From assembly GCF_006228105.1 (NCBI RefSeq), contig NZ_VDHH01000032.1: DNA of 13,835 nucleotides. One strand, given 5' to 3'. The translations under genes and the position numbers were made by a program. This document shows positions 7,431 to 13,835 of this stretch, piece after piece. The DNA is from Chelonobacter sp006228105 (GTDB lineage: Bacteria > Pseudomonadota > Gammaproteobacteria > Enterobacterales > Pasteurellaceae). Position 1 is the first letter of the stretch. The number at the start of each line of letters is the position of its first letter. The notes beneath the pieces were generated by a model. The model was not told the origin of the DNA and made no database searches. It saw nothing but the letters and a program-made list of their open reading frames with translations.

Positions 7431-7466
7431 AAAGACACCTTAAATCAGGTAACTTAAGGTGTCTTT
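7431..7466 (-). terminator. iolC terminator
   Basis: Perfect 13-bp stem AAAGACACCTTAA / TTAAGGTGTCTTT with a 10-base loop, 25 bp after the iolC stop. On the minus strand the 3' arm runs into TCTTTGTTTTGC, a T-rich tail. It separates iolC from the DUF294 gene, so these leftward genes are probably two transcription units. Confidence 0.75.
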
Positions 7467-7491
7467 CATTTTAGCTGTCGTTACAAATCAA

Positions 7492-9411
7492 TCAAGTGCG
7501 GTATTTTTTCCACAATTGGATCAAACGTTGATAGCGCTCGGAAACCGCAGCAATCAACTGTTGATCGTCGAGTTTTCCAGCTAGCCACTCGGCGGACGGT
7601 TCGGCGAAAATCGTTCTGCCGACCGCAAAGCCTTTCACCAATTTTGCGTTGGCAGCCGCTTTAAAGGTTGCGTCGAACACCGATTCCGGTGCATCTAAAC
7701 CCAGAATCAGGATACCGCGACAGTAACTGTCGTTGCTTTCGATAATTTGGCTTAAATCTGCCCAGCCGTCAGCGCTGATACCCGGCAGTTTCCACCAATC
7801 CGGCTTGATGCCTAAGTTATAGAGATGTTGCACAATTTCATGGTAATAGTGCTCTTGCTGCTCCATATCCAACGGCAGAATAATTTCCAGCAGCAGTTCG
7901 TGCCCGGTGCGACAACAGGCTTGATAAACATCCAGCAGTTTTTGGTCTTGTTGCGCTTTCAAATCAGCCGCATCGTGTGGGTGGTAAAACGCTAAACATT
8001 TGACTACATGTTCTTGCGGCCAAGTGATCAACTGACTGCCTAAATCACCGTATTCCAGCGCTAGTGGGCGGGAAGCCGGTTTTTCAATCGGGCGTCCAAT
8101 CCACCAGTTTTTGCCGGTGATCGCATTTAATGCGTCTTGTCCGTAAGTGGTGTCGGCTAAAATACCGGACTGTCCATTATCCACCCCTTCTGATTTGGCG
8201 GTTTGTTGTGCTGCTTGCAACAACAGCGTTTTCAAGTGCGGTATCCGTTTCGGATCAGCGCCACACTTTTGTGCCATTTCGTCCAGTTGTTTGCGGTGAT
8301 CAAAGGCGAAAATACACAGATTATTCCATTCGGTTTTGCGCGTGGTGACACGGTGCAGATGGTTTAAGGTGACATCTAAATCCGGACGTGGCACCGATTC
8401 GGCACGGGATAAATAGTCATCCAGCTCTTTTTTGCTCGGCATTGCCGGCGCACAGCCATGACGGGACACCACCAACGCCCCGCAGGCATTGGCATAGCGA
8501 CAGGCTTGTTCCCAACCTTCGCCGTTGATATAACCACGTAATAAACCGGACATAAAGGCATCGCCGGCGCCCAGCACGTTTAACACTGCCACGCGCACGC
8601 CGTATACGTTCAAGCCACCATCTAAATCATCGGGAATTTCGCCCTCGAATACCGAGCAGCCTTGTGCACCACGTTTGCACACCAAGGTTGCCTGGCTGCA
8701 TTTACGCACATTCTTAAGTGCGGTCAGAGTATCGGTCGAGCCGCCGGCGATATGAAATTCCTCTTCGGTACCGACCAGCACATCAAAGTGGTGTAACACC
8801 TCTTGTAGCGAATCGGTTACCGCTTGTGAATCCACATAGCGGGTTTCACCATCGCCAAGCGACGTTAAGCCCCACAACACCGGACGATAATCAATATCCA
8901 GCAACCGTTTCACGCCGTTGCGTCCGGCATATTCAAGTGCGGTAAGCACCGCATGGCGGGTTTTCGGGTGCGAAAGATGGGTGCCGGTGATCGCCAAGGC
9001 TTTCGCCGAAGCAATGTAGTCTTCGCTGAAGTCATCGGCACTGATCGCCATATCAGCGCAGTTATCACGATAGAAAATCAGTGGAAAGGTTTCGTTGTCT
9101 TTGATGCCGAGAATCACAAGTGCGGTCAACCGCTCTTTGTCGGTAATCAAGTGGCTGGTATCTGCGCCGACACTTTGCAACTCTTGACGTAGAAAACGCC
9201 CCATATGTTCGTCGCCCACTCGGGCAAGCATTGACGATTTCAAGCCTTGAATCGCCGTGCCGTATGCCACATTGCCGGAGGAGCCGCCAAGATATTTGGC
9301 AAAGGTGGTTTCGTCTTCCAAGCGGGAACCGATCTGTTGCCCATATAAATCGACGGCAATCCGTCCGAGACAAATGAGGTCTAAGGGTTTTGATGCGGGC
9401 TTTTGTGACAT
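7492..9411 (-). CDS. iolC: Bifunctional IolC: 5-dehydro-2-deoxygluconokinase / DUF2090 phospho-aldolase
   Basis: A 639-residue fusion. Residues about 8-335 are a PfkB sugar kinase: LGGSSGNVAYG (41-51) is the substrate/lid signature, and NVLGAGDAFMSGLLRG (278-293) is the ATP/anion-hole signature with catalytic Asp284. Residues about 345-639 are DUF2090, an aldolase-like barrel (FAFDHRKQ 368-375, GILADTTYG 416-424, LEIILP 508-513, KGFAVGRTIFAEP 593-605). The kinase makes 5-dehydro-2-deoxygluconate 6-phosphate; the DUF2090 half is the presumed replacement for IolJ aldolase, giving dihydroxyacetone phosphate and malonic semialdehyde. This fusion is known in enteric and Pasteurellaceae iol clusters, where stand-alone IolC is roughly half as long. 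AGGAGAGGA before ATG supports the start. It carries five uptake signals; the last ends on the first base of the stop codon. Confidence 0.93.
   Translation of the reverse strand: MSQKPASKPLDLICLGRIAVDLYGQQIGSRLEDETTFAKYLGGSSGNVAYGTAIQGLKSSMLARVGDEHMGRFLRQELQSVGADTSHLITDKERLTALVILGIKDNETFPLIFYRDNCADMAISADDFSEDYIASAKALAITGTHLSHPKTRHAVLTALEYAGRNGVKRLLDIDYRPVLWGLTSLGDGETRYVDSQAVTDSLQEVLHHFDVLVGTEEEFHIAGGSTDTLTALKNVRKCSQATLVCKRGAQGCSVFEGEIPDDLDGGLNVYGVRVAVLNVLGAGDAFMSGLLRGYINGEGWEQACRYANACGALVVSRHGCAPAMPSKKELDDYLSRAESVPRPDLDVTLNHLHRVTTRKTEWNNLCIFAFDHRKQLDEMAQKCGADPKRIPHLKTLLLQAAQQTAKSEGVDNGQSGILADTTYGQDALNAITGKNWWIGRPIEKPASRPLALEYGDLGSQLITWPQEHVVKCLAFYHPHDAADLKAQQDQKLLDVYQACCRTGHELLLEIILPLDMEQQEHYYHEIVQHLYNLGIKPDWWKLPGISADGWADLSQIIESNDSYCRGILILGLDAPESVFDATFKAAANAKLVKGFAVGRTIFAEPSAEWLAGKLDDQQLIAAVSERYQRLIQLWKKYRT
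7494..7502. repeat. Uptake signal merged with the iolC stop codon
   Basis: On the minus strand ACCGCACTT supplies the final Arg-Thr codons of iolC and the first T of its TGA stop (reading TAC CGC ACT TGA). Confidence 0.9.
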
Positions 9412-9532
9412 AGTGATCCTCTCCTGTATTTACTGCGTACTGTTTTGCAATTGCGATAACACCAATCAAAACAAACTATTTAATTTTTCTTTATTTTAGA
9501 ATAAATATTTCATTTTGCTATTGTTAACTCGT

Positions 9533-9558
9533 TTTTTTGGGATCTTGATCTCAAAAAA
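9533..9558. promoter_or_regulatory. Imperfect 26-bp palindrome in the iol control region
   Basis: Arms TTTTTTGGGATC (9533-9544) and GATCTCAAAAAA (9547-9558) pair over 12 positions with one G-T mismatch around TT. It could be an operator or a hairpin flanked by T- and A-runs. It is not at the end of any gene, so a terminator role would have to be for a short leader transcript. Confidence 0.35.
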
Positions 9559-9624
9559 TCTTTTTATAAGCGATTTCTAACTGGATTTCAGTCACAACCT
9601 ATGTAGCTCGTTTTCGCCAAAAAA

Positions 9625-9633
9625 ACCGCACTT
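9625..9633. repeat. Intergenic uptake signal in the iol control region
   Basis: Perfect ACCGCACTT with an A-run before it and T-rich sequence after it, as in the extended Haemophilus uptake consensus. Confidence 0.85.
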
Positions 9634-9670
9634 TTCACTTTTTTTGATCAAGAAATTGATCCAGCTCGCA

Positions 9671-9694
9671 AAAATGAAATTTACATTTCATTTT
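9671..9694. promoter_or_regulatory. Candidate iol operator (perfect inverted repeat)
   Basis: AAAATGAAAT (9671-9680) and ATTTCATTTT (9685-9694) are exact 10-bp arms around TTAC. The core is GAAA-N6-TTTC, the same form and spacing as the dyad at 2966-2979 upstream of the symporter. It lies about 105-130 bp before iolD and just upstream of the candidate iolD -10. It is a plausible RpiR-type regulator site; the regulator is not in the window. Confidence 0.5.
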
Positions 9695-9737
9695 GTGTTT
9701 TATTGAAATTAATTTTGAGTAGAATAGCGACTGTAAA

Positions 9738-9769
9738 CATTCACTGTAGCATTCATTCACTGTAGCATT
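9738..9769 (+). repeat. Perfect 16-bp tandem duplication upstream of iolD
   Basis: CATTCACTGTAGCATT occurs twice back to back (9738-9753 and 9754-9769) with no mismatch. It ends 21 bp before the iolD ribosome-binding site and would lie in the leader if the TAGAAT at 9720-9725 is the -10. Exact identity suggests a recent duplication or a doubled binding site. Confidence 0.9.
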
Positions 9770-9800
9770 GATCGCTCGCATTATTTTGGCAGGAGAATCT

Positions 9801-11741
9801 ATGAAAACACAAAAACTCACCGTTGCCCAAGCACTCGTCAAATTTTTAGACAACCAATATGTGGAAGTGGACGGCAAAGTCAGCAAATTTGTGAAGGGTA
9901 TTTTTGGCATTTTTGGACACGGCAACGTGCTCGGTTTGGGGCAAGCGTTGGAACAAGACAGCGGACAGCTGATTGTGCACCAAGGGCGCAACGAACAAGG
10001 CATGGCGCATGCGGCGATGGGATTTGCCAAACAAAAGGCGCGCAAGCAGATTTACGCCTGCACCTCCTCAGTCGGCCCTGGCGCTGCCAATATGATCACC
10101 GCCGCCGCCACGGCGACCGCCAACCGTATTCCGCTGCTGCTGTTGCCCGGCGATGTGTTTGCCACCCGGCAACCGGATCCGGTGCTGCAACAGATCGAGC
10201 AAAGCTACAATTTGAGTATCAGTACCAATGATGCGTTTAAAGCGGTGAGTAAATATTGGGATCGGGTCAATCGTCCGGAACAGTTGATGACCGCCTGTAT
10301 CAATGCGATGCGGGTGCTGACTGATCCGGCGGAAACAGGGGCGGTAACGATTGCGTTGCCACAAGATGTGCAAGCGGAAGCGTATGATTTCCCAGAGTAT
10401 TTTCTGCAAAAACGCATTCACCGTATTGAACGCTCTTTGCCGACCGAACCGATGCTGCAACAAGCGCTGGAACTGATCAAACGTAAGCAAAAACCGTTGA
10501 TTATTTGTGGCGGCGGTGTACGTTATTCCGAAGCGGCTGCGGAGCTGAAAGCCTTTGCCGAAGCCTATCAAATTCCGTTTGCCGAAACCCAAGCAGGCAA
10601 AAGTGCGGTGGTGTCTGCTCATCCGCTTAATGTTGGCGGCGTGGGCGAAACCGGTTGTTTGTCTGCCAATTTGTTGGCAAAAGAAGCCGATTTGGTGATC
10701 GGTATCGGCACTCGTTACACCGATTTCACCACCTCGTCCAAATGGATTTTTCAAAACCCTGAAGTGGAATTTTTAAATATCAATATCGCCCGTTTCGATG
10801 CCTATAAACTGGACGGGGTGCAAGTTACCGCCGATGCCAAAGCCAGTTTGCAGCAACTACAAGCATTGTTGCAAGCCACCGGCTATCAAGCCCAATGGCA
10901 TGATCAGATTGCGCAAGCCAAACAACAGTTCGAACAAGAGTTAAACCGGGTGTATAACGTCACTTATAGTGGCAAAACCTTTGTGCCGGAAGTCAATGAC
11001 CGCTTGGATACTGCTGCGGTTTATCAGGAATTCCAACAAATCACCGGTTCATCACTGACTCAAAGCCGAGTGTTAGGCATTTTGAATCAGACATTGGGCG
11101 CAAACGATATTATTGTTGCCGCTGCCGGCAGCTTGCCGGGGGATTTGCAACGCACTTGGCAAAGCAAAGGCGAAAATACCTATCATCTGGAATACGGCTA
11201 TTCCTGTATGGGCTATGAAGTCAATGCCGCCTTGGGCGCAAAACTGGCGGAACCGGAAAAAGAGGTGTATGCCTTCTTGGGCGACGGATCGTATTTAATG
11301 CTGCATTCGGAGTTGATCACCTCGATTCAGGAACATAAAAAAATCAATATCATCCTGCTGGACAATATGACCAACGGTTGCATCAATAACTTGCAAATCG
11401 GCAACGGCATGGACAGCTTCTGTACCGAATTCCGTTTCAGAAATCCGCAAACCAACCAGCTAGATGCTGGCTTTATCCCGGTGGATTTTGCCATGAATGC
11501 CGCCTCTTACGGCTGCAAAACCTATAAAGTCAGAACCGAAGAAGAGCTGAAAACAGCACTTCAAGAGGCAAAAAAACAGAAAGTCTCTACGTTGATCGAC
11601 ATTAAAGTATTGCCGAAAACCATGGTACATGGTTATGGCAGTTGGTGGCACGTTGGCGTGGCAGAAGTGTCGCAAAAAGAGCGGGTGCGTGAGGCTTTCC
11701 AAAAAGCGGAAATTCAGATTAACCGTGCCCGTCGTTATTAA
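9801..11741 (+). CDS. iolD: 3D-(3,5/4)-trihydroxycyclohexane-1,2-dione hydrolase IolD
   Basis: A 646-residue thiamine-diphosphate enzyme that opens the ring of the trihydroxycyclohexanedione to 5-deoxy-D-glucuronate, the third step of inositol breakdown. Seen: the cofactor-activating Glu65 in GRNEQGMAHAAMG (62-74); SSVGPGAANM (89-98); a central domain with CGGGVRYSEAA (236-246) and GIGTRYTDFTTSSKW (301-315); and the ThDP/Mg motif FLGDGSYLM (492-500) followed by the LLDNMTNGCINN segment (519-530). Length fits the family (about 640 aa). ATG at 9801 is chosen because AGGAG lies 5 bases before it; an upstream TTG at 9768 has no ribosome-binding site and would fall inside the tandem duplication. 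It heads the iolD-iolE-iolG operon (53 bp to iolE). One uptake signal (10601) encodes Ser-Ala-Val. Confidence 0.95.
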   Translation: MKTQKLTVAQALVKFLDNQYVEVDGKVSKFVKGIFGIFGHGNVLGLGQALEQDSGQLIVHQGRNEQGMAHAAMGFAKQKARKQIYACTSSVGPGAANMITAAATATANRIPLLLLPGDVFATRQPDPVLQQIEQSYNLSISTNDAFKAVSKYWDRVNRPEQLMTACINAMRVLTDPAETGAVTIALPQDVQAEAYDFPEYFLQKRIHRIERSLPTEPMLQQALELIKRKQKPLIICGGGVRYSEAAAELKAFAEAYQIPFAETQAGKSAVVSAHPLNVGGVGETGCLSANLLAKEADLVIGIGTRYTDFTTSSKWIFQNPEVEFLNINIARFDAYKLDGVQVTADAKASLQQLQALLQATGYQAQWHDQIAQAKQQFEQELNRVYNVTYSGKTFVPEVNDRLDTAAVYQEFQQITGSSLTQSRVLGILNQTLGANDIIVAAAGSLPGDLQRTWQSKGENTYHLEYGYSCMGYEVNAALGAKLAEPEKEVYAFLGDGSYLMLHSELITSIQEHKKINIILLDNMTNGCINNLQIGNGMDSFCTEFRFRNPQTNQLDAGFIPVDFAMNAASYGCKTYKVRTEEELKTALQEAKKQKVSTLIDIKVLPKTMVHGYGSWWHVGVAEVSQKERVREAFQKAEIQINRARRY

Positions 11742-11794
11742 ATTATCGAGTTAAATAAAGTATTTAAAATCACCTTTGAAGGAGAAACAAACAG

Positions 11795-12691
11795 ATGAAA
11801 GCAGAAAATGTGAAATTGGGTATCGCCCCAATCGGCTGGACCAACGATGATTTGCCGGAATTGGGTGCAGAAAACACCTTTGAACAATGTGTCAGTGAAA
11901 TGGCGTTGGCTGGCTACGAAGGTTGCGAAGTCGGCAATAAATACCCGCGAGATGTCGAGGTGCTGAAGCACAAATTGGACGTGCGCGGCATTCAGATCTG
12001 TAATGCGTGGTTCAGTACTTTCTTTGTGGACGGCAAAAAAGAGCAAACCATCAAAGATTTTATTGAACACATGAATTTCTTACACGCCATGGGCGCCAAA
12101 GTGATCGGTTGCTCAGAACAGAGCCGCAGTATTCAAGGTCAGAAAAAAGCGATTTTCAAAGAAAAAACTGTGTTCAACGATGCAGAATGGCAACTGCTGG
12201 CGGAGGGCTACAACGAGCTGGCTAAAATCGCCGCTGAAAAAGGTATGAAAGTCTGTCTGCATCACCATATGGGTACTGGGATCCAAACGCCACAAGAGGT
12301 TGACCGCTATATGGAAGTGACCAATGATGATGTCTATTTGCTGTTTGATTCCGGTCATCTTTACTACTCTGAAGGGTCGCAGCAAGCGATGTTGGATGTA
12401 TTAGAGAAATACATTGACCGTATCGTCCATGTGCACTTGAAAGATGTGCGTGATGACGTGGTTGCCGAGGTTAAAGCCAACAATCTCAGCTTCTTAGAAG
12501 GAGTAAAAAAAGGGACGTTCACCGTGCCGGGCGATGGCGTGATTGACTTCAAACCGATTTTTGCGATTTTAGAAAAACATGATTACAAAGGTTGGATGGT
12601 GGTGGAAGCCGAACAAGATCCGGTACTTGCCAATCCATTTGAATACGCCTTAAAAGGCCGTAAATACATTAGAGCAGTTGCAGGAGTTTAA
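11795..12691 (+). CDS. iolE: Inosose dehydratase IolE
   Basis: A 298-residue protein of the xylose-isomerase-like TIM-barrel family that removes water from 2-keto-myo-inositol (scyllo-inosose), the second step of the pathway. The start of the barrel reads KLGIAPIGWTNDDLPELG (7-24), characteristic of IolE. Candidate metal ligands are Glu141 or Glu146/Glu151 near AEGYNELA, Asp195 in LLFDSGHLYYSEG, the His residues of VHVHLKD (221-227), and Glu281 or Glu283 in WMVVEAEQDP; exact assignment needs an alignment. The AAGGAG at 11779-11784 precedes ATG. The length matches known IolE (about 297-300 aa). Its end carries the ribosome-binding site of iolG and leaves only one base between the genes, so translation of the two is likely linked. 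It has no uptake signal, unlike most genes here. Confidence 0.94.
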   Translation: MKAENVKLGIAPIGWTNDDLPELGAENTFEQCVSEMALAGYEGCEVGNKYPRDVEVLKHKLDVRGIQICNAWFSTFFVDGKKEQTIKDFIEHMNFLHAMGAKVIGCSEQSRSIQGQKKAIFKEKTVFNDAEWQLLAEGYNELAKIAAEKGMKVCLHHHMGTGIQTPQEVDRYMEVTNDDVYLLFDSGHLYYSEGSQQAMLDVLEKYIDRIVHVHLKDVRDDVVAEVKANNLSFLEGVKKGTFTVPGDGVIDFKPIFAILEKHDYKGWMVVEAEQDPVLANPFEYALKGRKYIRAVAGV

Positions 12692-12692
12692 G

Positions 12693-13703
12693 ATGATTAA
12701 AGTAGGTATTATCGGCGCAGGCCGTATCGGACGTGTGCATTCGGAAAGTATCAGCAAATACGTTAAAGGCGCAGAAATCAAAGCGATTTCCGACATTAAA
12801 GTCACAGAAGAGCTGCAAGCTTGGGCGAAATCGATGGGCATTGCGCATGTCTATGACGACTACAAACAAATTCTGCAAGACCCTGAAATTGATGCGGTGT
12901 TGGTCTGCTCTTCCACCAACACCCATGCCCCGATTTCGATCGAAGCGGCGCAAGCAGGTAAACACATTTTTTGTGAAAAACCGATTGATGCCGATGTGGG
13001 CAGAATCAAGCAAGTGTTGGCAGCGGTAGAAAAAGCCGGCGTGAAATTCCAAGTGGGCTTCAACCGCCGTTTTGATCACAACTTTAAAGCGATTAAAGAT
13101 CGTGTAGTTGCCGGTGACATCGGCGAACCGCATATTATCAAAGTGACCTCACGCGATCCGGATGCGCCGCCGATCGAATACGTTAAAGTCTCCGGTGGGA
13201 TGTTCTTTGACATGACGATTCACGATTTTGACATGATCCGCTACCTCTCAGGCAGCAATGTGACCGAAGTGTTTGCGGTCGGCAGCGTGTTGGTCAATCC
13301 GGAAATCGGCAAAGCCGGCGATATCGACACCGCCGTTATCACCTTGAAACTGGCAAACGGCGCGATCGGCGTAATCGACAACAGCCGCAAAGCAGTTTAC
13401 GGCTACGATCAACGTGCCGAAGTGTTCGGCTCGAAAGGCGCAATCCAAATCAGCAACGACACCGGCTCAAGTGCGGTTTTCTCCGGCGAACAGGGCGTGG
13501 TAGCGGAAAAACCGAAATATTTCTTCCTCGAACGCTATATGCAATCCTTCGCCGATGAAATCTCCTGCTTTGTCGATTCGGTGGTCAATGACAAACCAAC
13601 CGTCGTCAACGGCGACGACGGCCTACAACCTGTTTTGATTGCACTGGCTGCGAAAAAATCGATGGAAGAAGGTAGACCGGTTAAGATTAGTGAGATTAGC
13701 TAA
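12693..13703 (+). CDS. iolG: Inositol 2-dehydrogenase IolG
   Basis: A 336-residue GFO/IDH/MocA oxidoreductase that oxidises myo-inositol to scyllo-inosose with NAD+, the first step. Rossmann motif GAGRIGRVH (8-16), the EKP motif CEKPIDAD (94-101) with Lys96, and DMTIHDFDM (173-181) with Asp173 and His177 match the Lys-Asp-His catalytic set known from B. subtilis inositol dehydrogenase. ATG at 12693 is chosen because CAGGAG (12681-12686) precedes it; an in-frame TTG at 12678 would overlap iolE and lacks its own site. It is the last gene of the operon and is followed 31 bp later by a terminator stem. Related family members use scyllo-inositol or D-chiro-inositol, so a preference among inositol isomers cannot be excluded. 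An uptake signal at 13469-13477 encodes Ser-Ala-Val. Confidence 0.93.
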   Translation: MIKVGIIGAGRIGRVHSESISKYVKGAEIKAISDIKVTEELQAWAKSMGIAHVYDDYKQILQDPEIDAVLVCSSTNTHAPISIEAAQAGKHIFCEKPIDADVGRIKQVLAAVEKAGVKFQVGFNRRFDHNFKAIKDRVVAGDIGEPHIIKVTSRDPDAPPIEYVKVSGGMFFDMTIHDFDMIRYLSGSNVTEVFAVGSVLVNPEIGKAGDIDTAVITLKLANGAIGVIDNSRKAVYGYDQRAEVFGSKGAIQISNDTGSSAVFSGEQGVVAEKPKYFFLERYMQSFADEISCFVDSVVNDKPTVVNGDDGLQPVLIALAAKKSMEEGRPVKISEIS

Positions 13704-13734
13704 GCAATAAAATGAATGTTATCTGATCGTTAAA

Positions 13735-13750
13735 AGGCACTTTTGTGCCT
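13735..13750 (+). terminator. Terminator stem after iolG, lacking its U-tract
   Basis: AGGCAC / GTGCCT with a TTTT loop, preceded by TTAAA. The stem is followed immediately by CAGATTATTG, the start of the dispersed repeat, instead of a T-run, exactly as at 136-157. Confidence 0.55.
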
Positions 13751-13835
13751 CAGATTATTGACAAAGATATTTGATTAGGCTGGGTAGGGGCGGATTATAT
13801 ATCCGCCCGTTTGCGAAGTGTGGTATAAGCGCTTA
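13748..13835 (+). repeat. Right copy of the 85-bp dispersed repeat, cut by window end
   Basis: 13751-13835 matches 158-242 without gaps at 78 of 85 positions, in the same orientation. The hairpin GGGCGGAT / ATCCGCCC (13788-13795 / 13801-13808) is intact, with loop changes only. The uptake signal is degenerate here (AAGTGTGGT). The copy runs to the last base, so its right half, if any, is out of view. Confidence 0.9.

Larger units (their letters stand above)
9412..9800. other. Divergent iolC / iolD control region
   Basis: This 389-bp, very AT-rich spacer contains no convincing gene. It should hold both iol promoters. Visible structure: an imperfect palindrome at 9533-9558, an uptake signal at 9625-9633, a perfect inverted repeat at 9671-9694, a partial copy of that site (ATTTCATTTTG at 9507-9517, preceded by GAAT), a possible -10 TAGAAT at 9720-9725 without a good -35, and a 16-bp tandem duplication at 9738-9769. 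No convincing CRP site was seen. An IolR-type (RpiR-family) repressor would be expected to act here, as in other iol clusters. Confidence 0.7.
223..13477. repeat. Set of 20 perfect Haemophilus-type DNA uptake signals
   Basis: Plus-strand AAGTGCGGT starts at 223, 1419, 1925, 2360, 2714, 7104, 7494, 8234, 8716, 8935, 9118, 10601 and 13469; ACCGCACTT starts at 505, 3514, 4799, 5177, 5699, 6204 and 9625. Sixteen lie in genes (counting the one ending in the iolC stop). These 9-base cores are bound during natural transformation in Pasteurellaceae. Where coding, they repeatedly give Thr-Ala-Leu (narQ, symporter, DUF294 protein, three times in iolC), Ser-Ala-Val (exonuclease, iolD, iolG) or Lys-Cys-Gly (GNAT, DUF294 protein). 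iolE has none. Confidence 0.95.

Noticed and set aside
9065..9469. Minus-strand frame overlapping the start of iolC in another frame
   Set aside because: Entirely explained by iolC, whose frame has clear PfkB motifs and a good ribosome-binding site.
9738..9769. Seed of a CRISPR array
   Set aside because: Only two units directly abutting with no spacer; CRISPR repeats are longer and spaced, and no cas gene is present.
9635..10045. Minus-strand open frame spanning the iolD start
   Set aside because: Cys/Pro/Ser-rich translation, overlaps the iol control region and the start of iolD; no support as a gene.
10068..10754. Long minus-strand open frame (228 codons) opposite iolD
   Set aside because: It is fully antisense to a conserved IolD region, reads as low-complexity Arg/His/Gln-rich protein and has no ribosome-binding site; it is a shadow of iolD codon usage.
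12669..13133. Minus-strand open frame of 154 codons opposite iolG
   Set aside because: Antisense to the Rossmann domain of iolG, no recognisable domain; shadow frame.
1..13835. Phage, defence or biosynthetic island
   Set aside because: All complete genes match metabolic, transport or signalling families; no integrase, toxin-antitoxin, restriction, tRNA attachment site or modular synthase was seen.

Overview
The window looks like the chromosome of a Pasteurellaceae bacterium. The main reason is that the 9-base Haemophilus-type DNA uptake signal sequence (AAGTGCGGT or its complement) occurs perfectly 20 times in 13.8 kb. I did not see the alternative Apl-type core. Protein content agrees: a NarQ-type nitrate sensor, a YidK-like sodium symporter and a gammaproteobacterial inositol gene set with an IolC-DUF2090 fusion. 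Genus cannot be fixed by eye; the Hin-type uptake clade (Haemophilus, Aggregatibacter, Pasteurella, Basfia, Actinobacillus succinogenes and relatives) is the sensible range.

Layout from left to right. The 3' end of a NAD(P)H-hydrate dehydratase gene and its terminator stem (1-157) run straight into a MITE-like repeat of about 187 bp (157-343). A leftward pair follows: narQ, then a GNAT acetyltransferase 38 bp downstream. A 376-bp divergent spacer leads rightward to a YidK-like SSS symporter, which converges on a leftward, translationally coupled pair: a cNMP/CBS/DUF294 nucleotidyltransferase-like protein and a DEDDh exonuclease. Next come leftward iolC (kinase fused to a DUF2090 aldolase-type domain) and, divergently across a 389-bp AT-rich control region, rightward iolD-iolE-iolG. 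The window ends inside a second copy (85 bp, 78/85 identical) of the left-hand repeat, again placed directly after a terminator stem.

How the genes work together. IolG oxidises myo-inositol to scyllo-inosose, IolE dehydrates it, and IolD opens the ring to 5-deoxyglucuronate. After IolB (not in the window), IolC phosphorylates the isomerised acid and its DUF2090 half probably cleaves it to dihydroxyacetone phosphate and malonic semialdehyde. IolA, IolB and an IolR-type regulator are absent here. The SSS symporter is a candidate inositol importer: a GAAA-N6-TTTC dyad lies upstream of it and also in the iolC/iolD control region. That link is inference. I found no CRISPR array, tRNA, rRNA, intact transposase or defence island. 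The most unusual structure is the terminator-abutting repeat family at both ends.
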